A stretch of 64,000 bases of DNA from Escallonia rubra (GCA_033065855.1 JAVXUO010002192.1:186001-250000), one strand, 5' to 3'; positions 1 through 12,739 are shown, numbered from the stretch's first letter. The notes: generated from the sequence alone by a model not told the origin. A program made the numbers and translations.

Positions 1-19
1 AATTTCAAGGATAGGATTA

Positions 20-325
20 CTACATGTGAACGTTGACTGTAAGTGAAAGGAGATAATGAAGAGCTTGCAAAGCGAATGGACTACAAGAAATTTGTAATCT
101 CATAGAAGCAGAAGAGTGCACAAAGAGACAACTTACTAATTTTTGAAGTTTAAATTGACAATCACTCCTTCCATTTCATAGGATTTTCCAGTTAGACATT
201 TTGCCAAATCCTAGGATATATTTAGTGCACGTAAACATTGACTAAGGAGTGAAAAGGGATAATAAACACCTTGCAAGCCTAATGGACTGGTAAGTGGTAA
301 TCTCAGGGAAGCAGAAGAGCGAACC
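20..325. repeat. imperfect tandem duplication, two ~200-bp units
   Basis: Two diverged copies (about 21-121 and 223-324) share an order of motifs: a GTGAACGTTGACT-like block, GCTTGCAA, AATGGACT and GAAGCAGAAGAG. Each is followed by a CTCC(T/C)TCCA-type stretch (about 166 and 362), which resembles the CTCCCTCC start of Stowaway-like MITEs. No coding signal is seen. The MITE resemblance is weak. Confidence 0.55.
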
Positions 326-569
326 AGTTTCAAGTGTTATAATAAGTTTTTCTTGTAAATTACTCCCTCCACTTCATTGGATATCCCCCTTTGACTTTTG
401 CGAAATCCATAGGCTGAATTTTGGAAACTAAATCATGTACAAATAGGTGTGAAATCACAACATAACCAAAATAGCAGCTCTTTTGCCAAAAAAAAAAAAT
501 CCTAAATTGGCAAATGGATGGTTTGATGATGGGGTAAATGGGAATGCACATACTAGCAACTAGCGTTAC

Positions 570-905
570 CGGCACACGGGATGCATGTGCAGTTAATAAC
601 AACACATGTAAACTTAATCGACATAAATAATAAAAAAACATTAAAAAGGAATGAGTTTACCATGAAAATAGGGACCGAGAGAGGAAAGAGCAGCATAAAT
701 GGAGTAAAAATGATGATGGTTGGATATTTTGGTGGAGTTATTGGAATAAAGAGGATGAAGAAGAAGTTTAAATTTTAGTGGGGGTGGAGCGGTTATTTGT
801 TACACTTTAAGATATTCCAACAATAATCTTTCTTAACTTTTGTTTAATTTGAAGTTAGTATATTAGGAAGTGGTAGAGTTGGAAGTTCACAAAAGGCTTC
901 ACACA
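570..905 (+). repeat. dispersed repeat, copy 1
   Basis: This stretch aligns with 11040-11310. Shared landmarks in the same order are a GTAAACTTAATC-like start, GGTGGAGT(T/G)(A/G)TTGGAATAA, a GATGAAGAAGAAGTTTAAATT-like run (19 bases or fewer are identical in places) and a TTCACAAAAGGCTTCAC-like end. It has no long open frame and no identified terminal repeats. It is probably an old non-autonomous transposable element of unknown type. Confidence 0.5.
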
Positions 906-969
906 TAAGGGTGCTCTGCCATAATAATAGTAATGATAACTCTACTATAAGCACGTTAAGAAAAGGGTA

Positions 970-1360
970 AATTTAACTTCTTTACACATGTGGCCAACCC
1001 AAGGTTATAAGCTAAGCCTTCCTCTCAAACTTGTTGGGGTTGGTAACATGAAATTTTTTCTACCATTCTCCCCAATTGAAGTACGTTTTCTCTAATAAAA
1101 TCCTTCGCATGTTTTTTCTCACTACTTCTCTCGTGTTATCCTAGGCTACCTCTTACCTCATTACGTGACATTAATTACTTCTTACTGGGCTCTAAACGCC
1201 TATGTTGAACCGATCAAAGCATCTCCGAGCAATTTTCCCTCATATTTCCTTGATTGGTGCCTCCCCCACTTTATTGCAGATATCCTCATAACCCATTCTA
1301 TCCATCACTTCTTATATTTACGAGTTTAAGCAGTATGCAATATCTATGTCTTCTTATATT
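970..1360 (-). pseudogene. LINE (RTE-like) 3' end remnant
   Basis: On the minus strand, broken frames give a series that resembles the C-terminal tail of plant LINE reverse-transcriptase polyproteins: a GEAPIK segment, an R-C-F-x-R segment where the family has RWFGHVQR, an SPVR segment, then WGEW and FHVTNP. Several stops interrupt it. No catalytic domain lies inside this stretch, so the call rests on the order of short motifs. I infer an old 5'-truncated LINE insertion. It lies downstream of the PEAMT exons on the same strand and may be what replaced the rest of that gene. Confidence 0.35.
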
Positions 1361-1521
1361 GGTTTATAGTTTTCCATGAAGGGCACAATGGTGTCATCCC
1401 AATCTTACATGGAGGATGCATTCTCAACCTAGTTTATTGAAGAATGCAAGCACGACTTTCTTATTTCAAACCTCACTGGATGTACTAAAAATGCAAGGGC
1501 TCCTAGGAAAGAAAAATCCAC

Positions 1522-3013
1522 CTCTTTGTCAGACAGATACATCAGTAGCCAGTTTGAGAAAATCAAGTCCACTGATTCTGCTGAAATGTTCAAATCTGGA
1601 GACGTTACATCAGCACACATAAACTTGACATTTTTGAAATGTCCATTGATGCTTTCATTCTGCAAGAAAAGACATTCAAGAGAAAAGATTACGACATACT
1701 CCCATTTTAGGAATGTGTTTACATACTAGATTACCAATGAATAATCATTCTATAATAAAGGATAAAAGACCTTCTTTATCACGCTGTCAATAAAGTCCAA
1801 AGCTAGAACTTGACCAGCTGTTTTAGCCAATTCACCAGTGAAACGTCCAATACCAGCTCCTAGCTCCAGAACTGATTTCCCTTCGTAAGGTGGAAGTAGG
1901 GAGAGTACCTGACGAGACCATCAATTACACAGAAAGAACGGAGGACTTGGTAAGTAAAATACGGCACATAAAAAAAACAGCAGTCATAAGCTTGATAAAA
2001 CCAAAGAAATGTGGCGAACTAAGAAGAGATTACAGTAGAACAGAGATAACGTTTGAGAACAAGAGAACGCCAAGAGCTGAAAAACATTTTACCAGTGTAA
2101 ATAAATGAAAGCTGATTTAATGCATAAAAGTTAAGATCAGCAATGTCATTGCATAACAATATTTTGAACCATTAAACGGTTACTGCTATTCACAATGTAT
2201 GGAATAATAGTACACATGAGCAGTTGCAGATTCTCTTCTTGACTGTCGTCAGAGTCACCGTGAGAGGATCAAAATTGTGGTGAAACTTAGGCTAGTACGA
2301 TCAGATCATTGCCTGGTCCGTCACTTATTCAGGTTTTGGTGGCAATCAAATGCCTTCCCAGGTCAGAAAGAAGAAGTTTTTCACGGTTTTAGAAAGTGCA
2401 CGTGTTCCTTCTAGAGAACTGATCTGAAAGGTCGCAGAGCTACATAAACAGGTGGCACCTTAAGAGAAGGAAAACTTCCAGAAAAACTCATTTGGTTAAC
2501 AAGAGGGGGGCTAGAACCCTCGATTTAAGAGGAACTGCAGGTTGAATTTGCCAGTGAAAAGCATTCTTTTGTCGCTAAAAAGGTAGATTCTTCATATGCT
2601 TTGCGATCCTTTCACATTTCAGCAAGCCTAGTGGCAAACGTCATCAACGCCCAATCTTTTAACAAACTGAAGTTATCAAGGGGAAAGGAATGCCAAAATT
2701 TGAAAAGGAATGACAAGGACTCCAGACAACATGGTGCAGTAAAAAGTAAGAAAGAGAGCGAAAATGACAAGGTCAATCATAATCAATAAAAAAACAAAAT
2801 TCACATCAAAAAATCCATGAGAGAAGTAGAGTAACATCTACATCTACATCAACATCTACAATCTAAAAGAGAGAGAAATGCCAACAATTATTACTTCAGG
2901 CCTTTCTTCTTTGTCGAGATCTGAAGCTTTGGAGTCGAGCATCATCGCCTCCACGGTCAGGTCCACCGAGTGCTCCACCCAGTAATTCTTCTGCACCTCG
3001 CGTTCCTCTCCTC
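1522..3013 (-). pseudogene. PEAMT: phosphoethanolamine N-methyltransferase, 5' gene fragment (three exons)
   Basis: The family makes phosphocholine by three S-adenosylmethionine-dependent methylations of phosphoethanolamine in the cytosol. Three minus-strand exons are readable. 2895-3013 encodes a segment with [11 protein letters not shown] and [19 protein letters not shown]. 1771-1908 encodes [19 protein letters not shown], the SAM-binding motif I, and ends ...DSVIKK. 1522-1659 begins [20 protein letters not shown] and ends LLMYLSDKE. Junctions have CAG acceptors and GT donors (GTAATA, GTCTTT, GTGGAT), the frame is kept throughout, and both later exons are 138 bp. Introns are about 986 and 111 bp. 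After 1522 only a decayed hint of the next exon is seen (1430-1480, RKSCLH where the family has RESCFH), followed by a stop. The second methyltransferase half is absent. A possible start, ATGGCTGCTCAAGGCGAG, lies near 3130 but is not joined in frame. I infer a truncated copy. A live gene with a very long intron running off the left edge cannot be excluded. Confidence 0.8.
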
Positions 3014-3769
3014 CTGCAAACAGACGAACAAAAAAAAAGAGGTGCATTTAGCGACAAATCTTACCGTTTTAGCCACAAATGATAAAGCGGAAAATGGGTC
3101 TATCGGAGATCTGTCTCGCCTTGAGCAGCCATGGCGGATGGGAGGAATTGATGAAAGTACAATTGACGAGAGAGGGGCGGGGGGGGACTAAGAACCCTCA
3201 ACGGCAATGCGGGACCGGGAGAAGCTCCTGGATCTACGGTTATGGGACTTCCCCTTCTGCTGCATTAACCGAGTTATCCGCCACAAATTCCGAGAGTAAT
3301 TACTGTTGGTTCAGGTCGAGAGAAAGAAATGGGAATTGGAGAGGGAAAGAGCCGCGAAACGGTGAGGGTTGGTAGATCTGAGAACACATCATGTGGCGTG
3401 GCTTATGGTCCCCCGACACGTGACGACTCTGAAGATTTTTATAGATCAACGTTTGGGGCGGCGACACTATCTGTCGTTACCATCCACTGTCGTCCAATCG
3501 AGTACATTGTATCTGGTGCAAGGGCCGATAAAAGGTGGAGGTGTACTGTTCAGTCAGAAGGCGGCCCCGTGACTATGTGGGGGTTTTGATTTCTTAAAAA
3601 GTGGCCGATGGAGGTGTTCAGTCAGCGTTCCTAGTGCTGCTTGTACTTGCGGGATGATGAAGTGTTTCACTAGTGCCAACTTTTTATGTCAACTTGAGTG
3701 GTTAAAAAATGTAGGCTTATTTGCAAGTTCCAAAGGTTTTAGACTGCTATCTCACCTTATCAGTTTTTG
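3014..3769. other. PEAMT upstream region, no coding signal
   Basis: This stretch lies 5' of the PEAMT exons on the minus strand. It holds a T-rich tract before the acceptor at 3014-3017, a possible donor (ACG|GTAAGA on the minus strand, near 3059) and a GACACGTGAC box near 3415 that contains the ACGTG core of plant bZIP and bHLH sites. The short open frames on the plus strand have no recognisable product. It could be the 5' UTR and promoter of the parent gene. Confidence 0.35.
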
Positions 3770-4690
3770 TTGGTGATAAGCTTTTTCTGGATCATTCGAT
3801 GATTACTATTCCCGCCATGCCTGGTTTAAACTTCCATCTAAAATGTCAAATGCTCTGAATCAATCATCTCTCTTTTGCGGATGATCTGTTCATTTGTGGC
3901 TGTTGCAAATCAAGGGTCTATTCCAAGGGTGAAGCAGGCTCTAGATGAGTTTGTTTCTATCTTAGGGCTTTATCCCAACTTGAGCAAGAGTTCGTTATTC
4001 TTGGTTGCAGACTATGAGGAGGTCTCAGCTCAATCCCTTCCAACTATTAATCTTCCTCTTTGTGAAGTCTCTGTTACATACCTTAGAGTGCATCTAATAT
4101 CTAAAAAGCTCTTTATGAAGTATTACTTGATACTTGCTGAGAGGTTTACTAAGAAGATTAACACTTGGACTACAATATATCTTCTTATGCAGGAAGAATC
4201 CAGTTGGCTATCGCAATACTCACATCATGGTATATGCAAGTGTATTAGTGTTCTATCTTTATCTTATCTAAGAAGATAATCGACCAAGTTAAATCTAAAT
4301 TCAGAGCCTTTATTTGGCACGGGATGGACATTGTTTACCTAAACAAGAGGGTGGCCATGGACTCAAAGAGAACGGCTGAGTAGAATAGGGTTGTCATATG
4401 CAAACATATTTGGGATTTAGTTTATAAAAAAGACTCCATATGAGTTAAATGGTGTCATATTGTTGTTATAAAAAATCATCTACAGACCTTTAAGTTGCCT
4501 GTGACTTTATCCTAGAGTTGGTGCAAGATTGTCAAAATGAGAAGTATTATGCTGCAGTATCCATGTCTTAGCATTAGTAGTGGTCAAAGTACGTGGTTAT
4601 GGCATCATAAACGGATGCTAAGAGGAAATATCATAGCCATATGGCAATCGTCCTGGATTAGGTGGTCAAACCAATTAGACAATCCTAAGG
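3770..4690 (+). pseudogene. non-LTR retrotransposon (LINE) reverse transcriptase and C-terminal remnant
   Basis: The plus strand reads SFADDL at 3871-3888, the catalytic F/YADD box of LINE reverse transcriptase, then in shifted frames a long stretch with NQGSIPRVKQALDEF, GLYPNLSKSS, the VTYLRVHLISKK counterpart of the family's VTYLGVPLISKKL motif, and a K-I-N-T-W-T-T segment. Further on come parts typical of the thumb and C-terminal region (FRAFIWHG-like near 4300, a WCKIVKMR-like stretch near 4520, STWLWHHKRML near 4595). Stops and at least two frameshifts break it. It is 5'-truncated. The 3' end fades near 4690, where an unrelated repeat begins. Confidence 0.75.
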
Positions 4691-4814
4691 GGTGAATAGG
4701 GTTTTTGAAAATTAATGAAGAATTTAAACTAAAACACGATCATGAATCTCAATCAAACAAAGCAAAATTTAATGAAAATGTTAATTACACAATCTCAAGC
4801 AATTATAGAGCAAT
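4691..4814. repeat. unidentified repeat, left flank of solo LTR A
   Basis: AT-rich non-coding sequence that starts with GGGGTGAATAGGG, a phrase I associate with other plant repeats. It continues at 8655 once LTR A and one TSD copy are removed. The whole (4691-4814 plus 8655 to about 9200) has no coding signal and was not assigned to a family. Confidence 0.35.
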
Positions 4815-7800
4815 TGTAATATCCCGGAATTTTTCCGGAACATTAACACTCGCTCGATCAGTTCACTAAGACAGTAATTCCTCAATTCAACCAAATAATA
4901 TAAATCTGTCATAACAACTAAATCATTAATCAAATCATACTCTCAACTGACTGCTATAAGGGATACAACAAACTAAGTCTAAAAATTCTTAAATAATAAT
5001 CATTACCCACACAGGGGTTCTAACAATCAATATCAAAAATTAAATTCATTTTCTTTTGCTCGCTCGGCTCTAATCCTTACTCAAGCACCTAACGCTGGTT
5101 ACTACCTGCAGAAAAGAAACCAAAGGAAAGTGAGCTTTCGAGAGCCCAGTAAAGTCGCACAAAGATTTAAAACAATAAAAACGATACGGACGATTTTACA
5201 TTTAAACCAAATAACAACTTTTAAACGGAGAACATAACGATTAAAAACGATTTTTCTATATACAATCAAACGACAATTTTAAAAGGGTTTTTAAAGAAAC
5301 CCATAACATTTCAATGTAAACATAGGGAGGAGTATCAACTCATTTCCCTTAAATAAATAACCATTTTTAAAACACTTAAAGTGCAATAAACATAAATAGG
5401 AAACGTTGAACATGAGCAGTACAGAAGCAAAGCCACCCTGACAGTGCTCGATACGCTTACATATATACATATGTACACTGACTAGTCCATCTAGGTACTA
5501 GTTAAACCCATCCAACAGACCATCCTTATAACACCAACAATACAGACCATCCTTATGGCTCCCAAATTACTAACTCATGTCAACATTGAGAAGCAATAAA
5601 TGCATTTGAAAATATTCATGGAATTTAAACACAATTCAAAACATTTTACAATGATTGAATTAAGTAAACAGATGAATTAAGTAACGAATTCCAAATGATC
5701 GCTATTAGGCTCAAATTAGGGTTTCATGGATGGTTTCAAAACATCTTTTATATCAAACATAAAATCGAATCAATGTAGTTTATAAAGCTTTCATAATTAA
5801 ACATTTGAAAACAGAACGAAGTAGCAGGGTTCGGATAGAATTCCTTACCTTGATCCGAGCTAAGCAATACTAATAAACATCGATCAATATTTCCTGAATA
5901 AACCTAGATTTGCAAATCCATATGTTAGAACATAATCTATACTACAATACTATAAACTTAATATTAACTACCCACCACGTGCTCATTTCTAACACCGAAG
6001 TCGCGCGACTCGAAGCGGCCTCACACACGATCAAACTAACCGAAAATCTTATACCCTATTTAATGCGTAACAATATTACAAATTTATTATAAATTACAAT
6101 AAAACACTTTTATGGCTTAAAACATTATAAAAGGTCAAAATATGAATTTTTGAATATTTTTGAATTAAAATAATTTCTTTAAATGAAATAAAAACCCATA
6201 AATTCCTAAAATTACTTCCAGCTGTAAACTAAGTCCCATAATTTTTGTAACAGCTTTAAAAATATGTATAAAAATTATAGAAATTTAAATCAGAAATAAA
6301 AAGGCATTAAAACTATTTTTAAATTATTCATTTTGCTAAAACCAATGCGATACGGAAATCATAGAAATCAACTCCAAAAATTATCAAATTCAAACTGAGT
6401 CTTATTTATACGATAAAGACATTACTGCAATTTTCCCCATAACATTTTCAGGGTTTAAAGGCTCCAAAAGAATTTTATAAGTCTGCTCTTGCAGAAATTA
6501 TTAAAAATACATACTATTTCAGAAAATTATGAAACTTTGCCACAAATTCTAATATAATCTAAGGTATTATACCGTAAATTTTCACATGTTAATAATAACT
6601 ATGCGCTAGCCAATGCACGTGCCGAACTTAACGTCAACCGAAACCCGAATATGTATTTCCCTTCTTCTTTTTCTTTCTCTCCTCCCTCTACACACAATCT
6701 TTTTCCTAAAATCAACTCACTCACAGAACTTTCTCAATTCACTCTTCACTCTTCACTCACTCCTTATACCCATTACACACACACACACACAAACAAAAGC
6801 ACACACCTACTACACAAACACCATACCCATTTCCTTTTTCTTGTCTCTTAGGCTGACACCCATGCACAGCACCCTCTCACAGCCGTCACATATCTATACA
6901 TACATTCAACACCTCACAGCACTCACACTTGCATAGTTTACACCCTCAGCACACACCTGCACACCTCACCAATGTAGCACTACCTCCTTATACGCACTGT
7001 GTATTCACCGCACACCTGCACGCACTTGAACACAAACTGCACTCTCACAGCAAATCTCAGAATCTCACAACACTCACACACCTACACGCAGCACCTCACA
7101 CACGCTCATACCAGCTGCACTTCTTCCACTGAAACACACACATCAACCACCAGCTCCATCTCTCCATTTTCTTTATAGTTTTTAACATCTCAATCTCCCT
7201 ATCTTAAAACCTTGTCTGACAACTGGGTTCCAAACTAGTCAATCTCTGAGATGAAATGACCTCTAACCATTGTTATGGTGATGCTAAACAAGTCCAGGAA
7301 AACCATTCCAACAGCCTTGTTCCCAGAACACCAAATCGAAGCCTAAATCTCGTGTACTACCATCCCACAACAAATTGAGTGATTAAGTTCAGAAACTAAT
7401 CTCTGTTGACTAAAGAAGTGAAGACCGTAGAGGACTCAATCACACAATCTTGGATCTTCGATCTTTCCAATAAACAATCAACCCAGCAAAAGTTTTTCGT
7501 ACAACACCCAAGCATATATTTACAGAAAACACAACAGTAGCAGCTCTCTTGCTGCTGATACTCCTTCCCTTTAACCCCTTCACCTCATCCAAGAAACATT
7601 ACACTGCATAGCCACACCCATTTGATAACCAGCACTAACACAGATGTCCTCTCTTCTCTCACAATGCACAGGATAAACACACATATACATTTACTCAAAC
7701 ACATACATGCTGCCTCACTACTGCCTCCTTCTCTCTCATAATCCACACCTGTTACCTTCACGGCAACCCAATCACTACACACCCTCTCTCACGGCACACA

Positions 7801-8352
7801 CTACACATAGAACCCACACACATGTTGCCCACGGCAGCCTCACCTTCGCACCTGCACCCATCATTATAACTCACACATAAACTCATCAACACACATTGCC
7901 CACACTTCTTCACGACAACCATGGTTGCCTACCTTCACGACAACATGGCTGTCGTTGCACCCCCTTCGCGGCAACAACCCGGCCTTTCCCTTATCCCTTC
8001 ACAGCATACACCATTTCACACTCTCATTGCATCCACTCTATACACAATACCCACATACACGTCTACACCGTACACACATATATACAAACGCACACATACA
8101 GTATTTCACAAACACATATATTCAATCATGTTCACTCTCTCGCTCGATCTCTCCTCTACCGACGTTAACCCACGGCTATCCCTTAAACCGTTAAATAATA
8201 TAGAGTATAAGAGTAATTAGGAGACTCACCGGAAAAACAAAAATCCCGATCACCCGAAACTCCTTGATCTCTTCCTTGTCTCTCTCTCAGAATCTCATTA
8301 TCTTTCTCTCGAAATGGGTCTGGCGGCTTAAAGAGTGGCTCCTCAGACCAAG

Positions 8353-8440
<88 letters not shown>

Positions 8441-8654
8441 GTTAAAAAAAAACCCTAATTGGAAAAGAAAAGAAAACTCTACATATTTATTTGTCGCTAA
8501 AAATTTCTAACCCAAACTTGTGATTGCGAAAATGTTCTAAAAAATAAAATACTTATGATAACTATATGCTAGAATGTTATTATCGGCGCCAAGTAAAAAA
8601 AATATTTTCACCGCTAAATTTTTTAAATAAAATGAAAAATGTCGGGGAGTTACA
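4815..8654 (-). mobile_element. solo LTR A, Ty3/gypsy (chromovirus-like), 3.84 kb
   Basis: Boundaries are exact. The plus strand starts TGTAATATCCCGG and ends GTCGGGGAGTTACA, with a perfect 5-bp duplication GCAAT at 4810-4814 and 8655-8659. There is no internal region, PBS or coding domain, so it is a solo LTR left by recombination between the two LTRs of a former element. Orientation is inferred as minus from similarity to the G/I/J group (the GTGAGCTTT-GAGAG-CCAGTAA segment near 5130 matches 38165 and 54285). A (CA)-rich stretch fills 6610-8130 and a long TA tract lies near the right end. A GTGAG donor-like site is on the minus strand at 8225-8229. Confidence 0.9.
8356..8433. repeat. (TA)n microsatellite
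   Basis: An uninterrupted run of 39 TA dinucleotides inside solo LTR A. It creates a spurious poly-YI open frame. Confidence 0.95.
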
Positions 8655-9207
8655 GCAATAACTAAATAAATTGAGCTAGAGATACCTGACAAGGAGATTT
8701 AAATGATTCGGCTTGAACTACCCTCATGCCTACACCCATCTCTTCAAGGAAGTCCCTTAGAAGAGCACTAGAGTCCATCAGCAACAATTTTCTTCAGGGT
8801 CAAGATAAAAACCCTTACAACACTTAGTGATATTCTCACACCAAGCATAAGCCTTGCATCTACAAAGCTCACTCCAGGCTTGACAAACCAAAATCTTGAT
8901 CGCAATCCTTTTACAAAGATCAATTATGTATAAAGAAACCTTATTGAAAGAAATGAGTGCAAATTAAATGAAGTTCTAGTACACTAGCGGCATTAGAAAT
9001 TGATGACGTGTAAACTATATGTTCTCAATCAAAGAACCGTTTTATTAAGATGCTCTCTTTTATTATGTAAAATCATGAAAATGAAGAGAGTAAAGTTTAA
9101 TCTATGAGCCTTGATTTTTTTTCTTCTAATGAACGGAGGCTTAGAATGTTGTTTCCATAGTGTATGGTAAAGTCTCAAATCATTTTTATAGGATGAATAA
9201 CGAATAT

Positions 9208-9660
9208 AGCCGTTGTAGACATCCCATTTTTGTAGTTTTATATCATTATTATCGGGTTTAGACCCACTTATATAATAAGCCTAATCTATTTAATTCAGTT
9301 CAATAAGTAGTCCAGTCCAGCCCATTAGAGTCCAGTCTAGTAAGAGTCCATTCCAGTTGGTTAAACCATTCTAGTTACTTAGGTTTAAGTCTGGTCCAGT
9401 TAAGAGATTGTGATTGATTGGATAACTTGAAAAAATCTTGTGATTTATCCTTGATGCATATGATTAATCCTTGATTTATTTGGAGAGTGGAGATAATTCC
9501 CAAAATTTGGTATATCTCATATGTTTAATCAGAGATAATTACCGAATTAGGGACATATAATATCAAGAAATTTGGGAAATTATAAAATATTATGGGGTGA
9601 ACCGCCTAATTTTCGACAAACCAGTCGGTTAGTTAATATTTCTTAGTTTGTAATTTCTAT
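9208..9660 (+). repeat. fragment of an E-type LTR, plus orientation
   Basis: It begins TGTAGACATCCCATTTTTGTAG, the same start as the LTR of element E read on the minus strand from 18065 (TGTAGACACCACATTTTTGT). It ends with ACCAGTCGGTTAGTTAA, matching the CCGGCCGGTTAG segment at 17615 and 22850. In between are several diverged CCAGTCCAG-like blocks, as in E. No internal region follows, so this is a truncated LTR. Confidence 0.65.
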
Positions 9661-11039
9661 CAAATATTCTACTTTATCACCAAATCACAGATTGAGATAG
9701 TCATTTTATCATTTCTATCGCCTCAAACCTCTATAAAGAAACAGCCTTGGGCTACAGTTTTAGAGTAAGCACCAAAGTTCACCCATTATAAAGAAACAGC
9801 CTTGTTTGAAAGGTTATGAACTCACATGCAATGCAAATGATTTCCTAAGGTTACTTTAGGGCGTAGTCATTAATGCAAGCATCAAACCAAGACTAGTTAT
9901 ATAATAATAAAGATCAATCACAATTTAAAATAACTTAACCTATTCATTCTCTGTTACTCTTTGACATAGGACTTGATGATACTTTCATACAATCCCTACA
10001 ATAGCTTTAAGCTTCTTTGGCTTTTATCCGTATATCCAACTCTTCAAATGTGTCTTCATGAGTGTGTATGCATACACCTACTAAGAATCCACTAAAGCAC
10101 ACATTAGAACAAAATCATTGCGTAGTTATCATCAAAACATATGTAAACTTAGGTTATCCAACTATAGGGCTAACATGTGGTGAGTGCAAAGTTGCTAATA
10201 TAATTGAAGTTAATCATGGATTCTGCCTCAAGCTTGATCTCATATTGTTGTCCAGTGACATGAGCATATGAGCTCTATTGCTTCGCCTCAAGGTGATAGG
10301 GAGGATAAAATAATCTAGTCTTGAACAAGAATGGTAAATTGCCTGTCAAATTTGCATAGCAAGCTATGAGAACCATGCCAACATTCTAAAATGTGCAATT
10401 ATATCATGGGATGTTATGTCAAGGGGGTTGAGAACTAAAAGCAAACTAAAGAGTTGGAACTGCATTACTGCTGACACATGGAAATACGTGTTGAGATACC
10501 TATGCTTTATGGAAAAACATGTTAGATAAACAACAGATACATATTCAATTGAACTCCAGGAAAAAAATGTTGAGCTATGCTTCTGGGAATCTTCGGGACA
10601 AGAGTTTTCAAGCTAAGCTCAAGAAGTAGGGAATGGCAGTCACTGTGTATATGATATGCAATGAGTGGAACACTCAAATTTTTAAGCAGCAACATAGGAA
10701 TATTGACAGCTTGTTTTAATCAACTATGCAAATCATACAATGGCGTGCATAAGAAGCTATAAAATGGTGCATGCGGCATTCCTGTGTTCATGAGGGATGT
10801 CTTTGTGCATAGTTTTACTCTGCTCAAATTCTTAAAGCTTTTGGTTAGAGGTAGGGGTTAGCCTTACTACATGAGGATAGGTTGATGATGTACTGAAATT
10901 TTCATATTTCAATTAATACAAACAACCTTTCACCCAAAGAGACTTGTTGATGGAGATTCATTGTTCTCAAGGCTCTATCACTTCTTTTTTCTGTTATAAT
11001 CATCCATTTCGGATCATGGAATACTTCTGACCATTAGAC
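9661..11039. other. intergenic or decayed repeat, no gene seen
   Basis: About 1.4 kb without a credible open frame. TATAAAGAAACAGCCTTG occurs twice (9734 and 9787, 53 bp apart). Around 10405-10440 the plus strand reads ISWDVMS-RGLRT in broken frames, reminiscent of the start of LINE endonuclease domains, but this is too short to call. Confidence 0.3.
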
Positions 11040-11310
11040 TCGTTTACAAACGTAATACATGTGCAAATAAAGAAAATGTACGCAAATCTAATCAATACGA
11101 ATAATAAAATGCACACATAAAAGGAAAATAGACAAAAAATTGGTGGAGTGGTTGGAATAATGGGGATGATGAAAAAGTTTAAATTGCAGTGGAGTAGAGC
11201 ATTTATTTTTTAAATGGTAAATAATTTTCAACAACAACCTTTATTAACTTTTCTTTAATGTGAAATAAATATACTATAAAGGAGTATAGCTGAAAATTCA
11301 AAAAAGGGTT
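11040..11310 (+). repeat. dispersed repeat, copy 2
   Basis: Partner of 570-905, in the same orientation, with the same order of short blocks (GTGCAAATAAAG-like start, GGTGGAGTGGTTGGAATAA, GATGAAAAAGTTTAAATT, CAACAACCTTTATTAACTTT). It is shorter than copy 1 and clearly diverged. No terminal repeats were identified. Confidence 0.5.
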
Positions 11311-11589
11311 CACTATAAGATGGCTCTCAATAAATACTTGTAAAGACAAATCACATTTTGAGGATGTGGAATACCCTTTGGCATATTTATAAATGTCGTT
11401 CCCGTCCAATCTTAAAATTCCATTTAATTGTAAATTAGAAAGGATAAAAATAGAATAGAGAAGAAGAATTATGTGTGTAAATTTGTTGTAATTTCAATTT
11501 CTATATATGTAAGCTACATTCTCTTTCCAACTCAATTTGTATCAAATAGCCGTTTTGCCTATAATTTCTCCTTCCTGTTACCCTGAATT

Positions 11590-12724
11590 CAGGTACCACC
11601 GTGTCACGAAGAATGATGAAACATGATGGAGTTCAAGGTTAATGGCGTGAACGAGAAGCTTAGGCCCTTTGGGATCTTATTGAAAAATTGCAGTAGCTGC
11701 TACTTATTTTCTTGGTAAAGCTGATGTATGGTACCACATTATGATTTTGGGAGGAGGGTTATGGATTGGCTTCAATCAATTCATGATATTAACTTAAGAT
11801 TTGATTAGCAGGACGACAAGATCTAATTGTAAAATTTAATAAACATCAGTAAAAAGGTTCACTGGTAGAATGTTACCCAAACTTCGAAGAATTGCAAGGC
11901 TTGTGCTACTTAAGAGTCCTATTTGTTTCCGCTTTCATTAGTTTGTTGAATAAAAAAATGTAACTACATGATTAATATGTTTAGACCCATGTATGGAACC
12001 TAAACCTTTAGCTATGTGTTGGATCATGAACGAGCATCCATGACTAAAGCTGCCAAACCTGTGACCAACCCAAACTTCCATAGCCAGCATTGCACTCCAT
12101 CAACCAAAACTACTACTGGTGAGTCAGACATTAAGTTATACTAGTTTTAACCATGGTAGGTCTGGCAGTAAACCATCAAAATTTCAAACTATTACTGGCA
12201 CATAGATGGTGTTATTTTTGTAATGAAATTTGTACTAGGTCATAAATACAAGAAACCTTAGATCTTCATGTTAAATTTCTGAGAATGGAAAACTCACCAA
12301 TGAATCAAGGGAATATCCAGGGTTGGAAATGACCCCAGGTGACAGTAACAACATATTAAATGAAGTTTTGGCTGGAAGAACCACTCTGAAGACCATCAAA
12401 TGATTAGGCAGACATAGTAGCAAGCCCTTCTCATTATTAGTAGATATTGATTCAACTCATTATTTTTTAGACCCTTGGACTTTAAACAAATTGAAACTAG
12501 TATCCCCTGCCACAGCACCTGTGAGAGTAGCTATTGAAGTGAGCAGTAAATTTGTAAGTGACTTTACGTGGAAGTGGTTCATATGGACCATGCAAGGCAA
12601 CTAGTGTAGGACTATTATGAAGGTTTTGCCATTGGGGGACTGTGATGTACATTTGGTTGTGTAGTGGCTTGAATAGGAGGGCCCAACATTGTTTGACTTC
12701 GACAAGCTCATGGTCACTATGAGA
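11590..12724 (+). pseudogene. Ty3/gypsy gag-protease remnant
   Basis: Broken plus-strand frames give in order: a gag core piece with GKADVWYH (near 11720) and a WL-x-SIHDI piece, then KFNKHQ and SLVEYYPNFEELQG (near 11835-11905, compare EYHKKFEEL in the family). A retropepsin-like stretch at 12395-12560 reads PFSLLVDIDSTHYFLDP, where the active family has an SG-ST-H-NF-ld context with DSG(S/T)TH. The catalytic DSG is changed here to DID. Near 12650-12710 a GDCDVHL...GPTLFDFDKL piece matches the end of the protease domain. Stops are frequent. Reverse transcriptase and integrase are missing: the frame runs into the ~290-bp tandem repeat near 12725. Confidence 0.7.
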
Positions 12725-12739
12725 TCCCACACTTACATT

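Noticed and set aside
6613..8220. Several overlapping open frames rich in His, Thr, Ser and Leu
   Set aside because: They come from (CA)-rich LTR sequence in solo LTR A. Codon content mirrors the dinucleotide repeat.
8264..8458. Open frame with poly-Tyr-Ile, and its like at 19257-19556
   Set aside because: Translation of (TA)n microsatellites.
10390..10500. LINE endonuclease start (ISWDVMS-RGLRT)
   Set aside because: Too short, split between frames, and with no downstream endonuclease or reverse-transcriptase motifs.
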